From Pseudomonadota bacterium (lineage in GTDB: Bacteria; Bdellovibrionota; UBA1018; CAIMNF01), in contig JAIXVT010000198.1 of the NCBI GenBank assembly GCA_027482725.1, positions 1 to 16,662 on the forward strand: DNA of 16,662 nt, read 5' to 3'. The position numbers and the translations under genes were made by a program. Below are positions 13,119 through 16,662 of this stretch, in pieces (positions within the stretch are counted from its first letter, which is position 1; each line of letters begins with the position of its first letter). Below the pieces are notes generated by a model. That model did not search any database, was not told the origin of the DNA, and saw only the letters and a list, made by a program, of their open reading frames with translations.

Positions 13119-13826
13119 ATGGACGTCGCTATCAACTCGGAAAGTTTAACCGCATTGCTCACCCTTACCGCCATGGAGACGGTTTTAGGAATTGATAACA
13201 TTATCTTCATAGCAATTTTGGTCGGGAAACTCCCGCCTCAACAGCGGGACAAAGCTCGGACATTTGGTCTGATGTTGGCTCTCGCAACGCGACTGGGTCT
13301 CCTGTTTTCATTGTCTTGGCTCATGAGCCTGACAGAACCCTTATTCTCCGCATTTGAACAGCCATTTTCGGGACGAGATATTGTCCTGATTTTGGGAGGA
13401 GTTTTTTTGATCGGTAAGTCTACGTTAGAAATTCACTCAAAGCTTGAGGATGGTAAGACAGAACACCACACACCTAATCTCAAGGGAGGATTTATCGGGG
13501 CGCTGATTCAGATTGCGCTTATTGATATTATTTTTTCTTTAGACTCGGTGATCACTGCGGTTGGAATGTCCAACCAGATTTCAATTATGGTCGTTGCGAT
13601 GGTGGCGTCCATGATCATTATGCTCTTGCTCGCAAAGTCCATTTCTAACTTTGTGGACCGCAACCCCACTATCAAAGTACTTGCCCTCTCGTTTCTGATC
13701 ATGATTGGGGTAATGTTAGTGGCCGAGGGTTTTGGAACTCATATTTCAAAAGGATACATTTACTTTGCCATGGCATTTAGTTGTGGGGTCGAAATGATCA
13801 ACCTTAAAGTCAGGCAAAAAACGTGA
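13119..13826 (+). CDS. TerC-family integral membrane protein (probable metal exporter)
   Basis: The 235-residue product matches the TerC family over its length. It has 'LLTLTAMETVLGIDNIIFIAILVGKLP' (13-39, with the conserved acidic GIDN motif), 'LGLLFSLSWLMSLTEPLF', 'SGRDIVLILGGVFLIGKSTLEIH' (84-106), 'DIIFSLDSVITAVGM' (139-153, second acidic motif), and 'LSFLIMIGVMLVAEGFGTHISKGYIYFAMAFS'. Six to seven membrane helices are evident. Family members export or traffic manganese in several bacteria (Alx, and MeeF/MeeY in Bacillus). The tellurite-resistance name is historical. It overlaps the manganese-dependent ureohydrolase gene by four bases (GTGA), so the two are translationally coupled. No CBS or CorC domain is fused. 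No yybP-ykoY-type riboswitch can fit in its 25-base upstream gap. Confidence 0.9.
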   Translation: MDVAINSESLTALLTLTAMETVLGIDNIIFIAILVGKLPPQQRDKARTFGLMLALATRLGLLFSLSWLMSLTEPLFSAFEQPFSGRDIVLILGGVFLIGKSTLEIHSKLEDGKTEHHTPNLKGGFIGALIQIALIDIIFSLDSVITAVGMSNQISIMVVAMVASMIIMLLLAKSISNFVDRNPTIKVLALSFLIMIGVMLVAEGFGTHISKGYIYFAMAFSCGVEMINLKVRQKT

Positions 13827-14920
13827 ATATGGAGACACAAACTCCAACATGGTGGGAAAAAGCGCTTACGCCCCCGGGTTCGGGGGTCTTTACTGTTTCG
13901 ACCGGTGCCCATCGTCGCCAACAGTTGGAAGCACACGCCTTTCCCCAGCATCGGGGTCGTGATGACCTTAGGCGATTGTGGTGGGATAAAGTCCAAAATC
14001 TTTACTTCATTGAGCGTCCGATTCTTTTTGGCATTCCGAGCGATACCGGGGGAGGCATTCACCGAGGAGCCAACTGGGGACCTTTAGAAATCCGTTTGCA
14101 AATGATCAAGGACGGGATCTACGACTCTTTTTTTGATCTTGGTGACGTTTTGTGCCATCCCCAGCTTTTATTGGACGAATACGTTGAACCAGGACTAAAG
14201 GAAAAAATTCGTGAATTTTTTTATCAATCAAAGCAACCCCACCCCGTGGCGCCGCTCAGCATCGCTCAAGACGTTCTAGGGACACTATACAAAAATAAAA
14301 AACGCGTCCTCACTTTAGGGGGCGATCATTCCGTGGGCTATGCCACGCTAAGTGCTTTTTTTAATCACCATCCCTTAGCTAACAAAACCGCGGTGCTCCA
14401 TTTTGATGCTCATACTGACCTGTTAACCTCAAGGATGGGTTTACCGGTTTGTTTTGGCAGCTGGGTGCCCCATGTCCTCACAAAACTCAATAACCCAGGG
14501 CATTGGCTCCAGCTGGGTATTCGAGCAAGCGGGAAACCCCAGTCGCATTGGGAATCCCAGTTTGGGGTGAAACAACTTTGGGCCAACACGTTGAATTCCG
14601 GTAATTTTCACGACTCCTTAAATTCCATTATTCAGGAATGGGAGAATCAGGGCGTGGAGCACATTTACATCACTTTTGACATCGACGCCTTGGATGCCGA
14701 ACTTGCGCCTGCTACCGGGACACCCGAGCCTGAAGGCCTGAATGATGAAACCTGTATCCAAATCTTTAGGCGTTTTTTTAATCATTTTAATTTAATCGGT
14801 GCAGACCTTGTCGAGGTAGCACCCTATATCAATCCCAGGCAAGCGCCAACGCTAGACAACAACTCAACGTTGAATCATGCCGCTCTCATCCTGGCCGAAT
14901 TTCAACATAGGATGACTTGA
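13823..14920 (+). CDS. Arginase/agmatinase/formimidoylglutamase-family ureohydrolase
   Basis: This is a binuclear manganese hydrolase that cleaves a guanidino or formimino group, releasing urea or formamide. The metal-binding motifs are complete: GGDHS (166-170, H169), DAHTD (195-199), and DIDALD (286-291) followed by 'APATGTPEPEGL'. The family 'GIPSDTGGGIHRGANWGP' is at 70-87. At 365 residues it is longer than most (about 300-350), with an extra N-terminal 60 residues of unclear role. The exact substrate (arginine, agmatine, formiminoglutamate or a related guanidino acid) cannot be fixed from sequence by eye. GTG 13823 overlaps the TerC-family stop (GTGA) with a CAGG eight bases upstream. 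An ATG at 13829 is an alternative start. No arginine transporter or histidine-degradation gene is adjacent. Confidence 0.9.
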   Translation: MNMETQTPTWWEKALTPPGSGVFTVSTGAHRRQQLEAHAFPQHRGRDDLRRLWWDKVQNLYFIERPILFGIPSDTGGGIHRGANWGPLEIRLQMIKDGIYDSFFDLGDVLCHPQLLLDEYVEPGLKEKIREFFYQSKQPHPVAPLSIAQDVLGTLYKNKKRVLTLGGDHSVGYATLSAFFNHHPLANKTAVLHFDAHTDLLTSRMGLPVCFGSWVPHVLTKLNNPGHWLQLGIRASGKPQSHWESQFGVKQLWANTLNSGNFHDSLNSIIQEWENQGVEHIYITFDIDALDAELAPATGTPEPEGLNDETCIQIFRRFFNHFNLIGADLVEVAPYINPRQAPTLDNNSTLNHAALILAEFQHRMT

Positions 14921-14945
14921 GTAATTTTGAATTTTTTTTTAACTT
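14917..14945 (+). promoter_or_regulatory. Possible internal promoter before the second secreted-protein gene
   Basis: TTGAGT (14917-14922) and TAACTT (14940-14945) are separated by 17 bases. The predicted start would be at or next to the GTG at 14951. The -35 overlaps the stop region of the ureohydrolase gene. The spacer is a long T-rich tract. Resemblance is moderate, and read-through from upstream is equally possible. Confidence 0.35.
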
Positions 14946-14950
14946 AAGGC

Positions 14951-15883
14951 GTGTTTTATTTTTTCTCTCTCACGCTACTCATCGGATTTAACTTAGCCCT
15001 AGCCCAATCCGATCTCATCGTTGATCCGAGAAGTATCTCACCCGATGATTTCTCAAACTACCTTGTTCAGGGCTTAGACATCCCTGATATATCCGCCCCC
15101 CAAGCACGTCGCATTTTGTACCCGACTCCATCTCAAGATCAAGTCACAAAAGTCATCGATTTGTTTCGGAAAACTTACAAAATAGATCACGGAAATGCGT
15201 TTGAACTTTACGCAAAATATTATCTGGAACAAAAGCCCACGCCCCCAGAGTACGTTCACTGGGCAAGCCGCTTGGCTGTTTACCTCAGTTCAAGGCCAGA
15301 TCTCGTCGAACAAATTTACTTTTTGAACTCGGATCGACAATTTCAACTCGTAAGATCCTTTTTTGATTCCGACTTGAACCCTTATGGCGTGGAGTCCCCT
15401 TTTTCGAACCCATTCATCAAACCCACAACACTTCCATTTCATGAATTCTTTGCCCCAATTTTACATCACCCCATTGATCACAAACTCTATCCTGCCCGAT
15501 TCCGGGCACTGACCAGATGGTCTACCGACTTGTTCAACGAAAACCCCAAAAAACGCTCCTACCACGAAATCATTTCTCTATGGGTAAATGCATTTGCTCA
15601 CGGCTCTCCCCTAGTGAACAAAAACAAACATGATCTTGAGCAGCAACAGAATGTTGCGGATCGATATTTGGCCTTTTTTGAGTGGATAAGACAAGAGGAT
15701 CCGGATCATGAGGTCAAACATCTTAAGCGCGTCATCAAAAGCTTATATGGCCAACATCTCCCTTCTGGATTTAAAGCATTCCTTGATGCCGAACTCAAAA
15801 ATGCAAAAGCGAGAAACCCAAGTTGGATTTCTCGCCTTCTACATTCTTGTGATCGCTGGCTGGTAGGAACGCCTAAACCTTAG
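14951..15883 (+). CDS. Secreted or periplasmic protein of unknown function
   Basis: I do not recognise the family. The 310-residue product starts at GTG 14951 with a signal peptide (residues 1-18, FYFFSLTLLIGFNLALA, cleavage before QSD). The mature part is rich in aromatic and charged residues and predicted helices, with segments such as 'QVTKVIDLFRKTYKI', 'FELYAKYYLEQKP', 'YARFRALTRW'-like stretches and 'DRYLAFFEWIRQEDPDHEVKHLKRVIKSL'. It contains one cysteine near the end (in LLHSCDRW). It follows the ureohydrolase gene by 30 bases and may be co-transcribed. Its stop TAG interlocks with the ftsZ stop on the other strand (shared TTAG), and its last 90 bases contain the ftsZ terminator in antisense. 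AAGG lies too close to the GTG to be a normal ribosome site. Confidence 0.75.
   Translation: MFYFFSLTLLIGFNLALAQSDLIVDPRSISPDDFSNYLVQGLDIPDISAPQARRILYPTPSQDQVTKVIDLFRKTYKIDHGNAFELYAKYYLEQKPTPPEYVHWASRLAVYLSSRPDLVEQIYFLNSDRQFQLVRSFFDSDLNPYGVESPFSNPFIKPTTLPFHEFFAPILHHPIDHKLYPARFRALTRWSTDLFNENPKKRSYHEIISLWVNAFAHGSPLVNKNKHDLEQQQNVADRYLAFFEWIRQEDPDHEVKHLKRVIKSLYGQHLPSGFKAFLDAELKNAKARNPSWISRLLHSCDRWLVGTPKP
15796..15835 (-). terminator. Rho-independent terminator of ftsZ, inside the convergent coding sequence
   Basis: Read on the minus strand, GCGAGAAATCC pairs with GGGTTTCTCGC through an 11-base stem with one U-G wobble and a five-base loop, then TTTTGCATTTTT. It begins about 45 bases after the ftsZ stop. 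On the plus strand the wobble becomes a C-A mismatch and no T-run follows, so it is directional. It lies in codons near the end of the gene at 14951-15883. Confidence 0.85.
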
Positions 15884-16662
15884 CCTTCACGATTTTCTGC
15901 GTTTCTGCGCATAAATGCAGGAACATCCAAGTTAGAGCTCTCGGTTTGAATCATTCCCAGTCTCTTCGCAATTTCTCGAGCCCTGACCAATTCCGGACTT
16001 TCTGAGTTTGCAGATTTTTGCTGGGCCTCTGCGAATTGTTCCACCGCTGCAGTAACCTCCACAGGTTGTGGGTTTACGCTCGCCCCGACAGCGGACTTGT
16101 TGTCTTGAACATTGGCTGATGGCCGGATATTCGCAGAATTTGCCGCAGACCTGAGATCAGTGACTTGATCCTGAATCGCCTGTCCTAGTCCGGTTGCGAT
16201 CACCGTGATTTTTACGCGATCGTTCATGGACTCGTCAATCACCGTTCCGAAAATGATATTAGCGTCTTCAAAAGCTGCTTCTTGAATGAGCGAGTTAGCC
16301 TGTTCAACCTCATGAAGCCCAAGAGAACTTGAACCGGTAATATTCACAATAATTCCAGTAGCTCCATTGATGGAAACATCTTCAAGCAAAGGTGAGGAAA
16401 TCGCTGCTGTCGCCGCTTCTACGGCTCGATTTTCTCCGCTCCCAAACCCGATTCCCATCAGCGCAAGCCCCTTGCTCCCCATAATCGTGCGGACGTCAGC
16501 AAAGTCGCTGTTTATGTATCCGGTGTGATTAATGAGATCGGAGATCCCTTGAACGGCGTTCAATAAAACTTCATCCGCTTTTTTGAAGGCCTCGATCATG
16601 GACAGAGACGAACCACTCACCGTGAGCAAGCGGTTGTTTGGTATGATGATCAAGGAGTCCAC
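15880..16662 (-). CDS. ftsZ: Cell division GTPase FtsZ, C-terminal part (N-terminus beyond the right edge)
   Basis: FtsZ is the tubulin-like GTPase that forms the cytokinetic ring. The 260 visible residues begin within the GTPase domain ('DSLIIIPNNRLL'). They include the T7 synergy loop 'GYINSDFADVRTIM' with the catalytic aspartates, 'GKALMG'-like 'GLALMGIGFGSGENRAVEAA', 'SPLLEDVSINGATGIIVNITG' and 'INDRVKITVIATG'-like strands. An intrinsically disordered, Ala/Ser/Gln-rich linker of about 80 residues follows. The conserved C-terminal peptide 'LDVPAFMRRNAE' binds FtsA/ZipA-type partners. The first about 120 residues, with the tubulin signature GGGTGTG, are outside the window. The codon at the right edge is GTG but is internal. 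It converges on the secreted-protein gene with interlocked stops and a terminator embedded there. Confidence 0.97.
   Translation of the reverse strand: MDSLIIIPNNRLLTVSGSSLSMIEAFKKADEVLLNAVQGISDLINHTGYINSDFADVRTIMGSKGLALMGIGFGSGENRAVEAATAAISSPLLEDVSINGATGIIVNITGSSSLGLHEVEQANSLIQEAAFEDANIIFGTVIDESMNDRVKITVIATGLGQAIQDQVTDLRSAANSANIRPSANVQDNKSAVGASVNPQPVEVTAAVEQFAEAQQKSANSESPELVRAREIAKRLGMIQTESSNLDVPAFMRRNAENREG

Noticed and set aside
13094..13210. Upstream extension of lysA
   Set aside because: It would overlap the first 90 bases of the divergent TerC-family gene, whose N-terminus matches its family, and adds no LysA homology.
1..16662. CRISPR arrays, insertion sequences, phage or defence systems
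   Set aside because: No regularly spaced repeats, transposase, integrase or defence domain is visible in either strand.

Overview
The window looks like chromosomal DNA of a Gram-negative, gliding or twitching type bacterium with moderate GC. It has a secretin-based type IV pilus (T4P) assembly cluster, a membrane fatty-acid desaturase, diaminopimelate-type lysine synthesis and FtsZ. The gene set and its very tight packing suggest a deltaproteobacterial lineage in the broad sense (Bdellovibrio/Myxococcus-like). That placement is inference from protein resemblance, not a database result. I see no transposase, integrase, phage gene, CRISPR array or defence system.

Region 1 (about 1-9989, minus strand) is one continuous run of twelve genes. 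In transcription order these are an SbtA-type bicarbonate permease, ribF, a degenerate PilC/GspF-like membrane protein, a PilR-like sigma54 activator without receiver domain, the prepilin peptidase pilD, a FimT/GspH-like protein without a recognisable prepilin leader, pilM, pilN, pilO, pilP, pilQ and a TPR protein that runs off the left edge. Neighbouring genes overlap by 4-32 bases or are separated by at most 22 bases. PilM-N-O-P form the inner-membrane and periplasmic alignment complex that joins the outer-membrane secretin PilQ. PilD processes pilins. The major pilin and the PilB/PilT ATPases are not in the window.

Region 2 (10106-11841, plus strand) holds a divergently transcribed acyl-lipid/acyl-CoA desaturase, a tRNA-Leu(UAG) with its own promoter, and a secreted protein of unknown function that appears to be read from a leaderless promoter. 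Region 3 (11816-13093, minus strand) is lysA, whose 3' end overlaps the secreted-protein gene and contains that gene's terminator hairpin on the opposite strand.

Region 4 (13119-15883, plus strand) is a TerC-family membrane protein translationally coupled to an arginase/agmatinase-family manganese enzyme, followed by a second secreted protein of unknown function. Region 5 (15880-16662, minus strand) is the C-terminal two thirds of ftsZ. Its stop codon interlocks with the convergent gene, and its terminator lies inside that gene's coding sequence.

The window is extremely compact. No gene-free stretch exceeds about 120 bases. Several genes that begin a transcription unit lack a Shine-Dalgarno sequence and have a -10-like hexamer 5-9 bases before the start codon, whereas genes inside the long operon mostly have good ribosome sites or stop/start overlaps. 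No complete undescribed system is evident. The most unusual points are the degenerate pilus-cluster proteins, the terminators embedded in convergent coding sequences, and the leaderless architecture.
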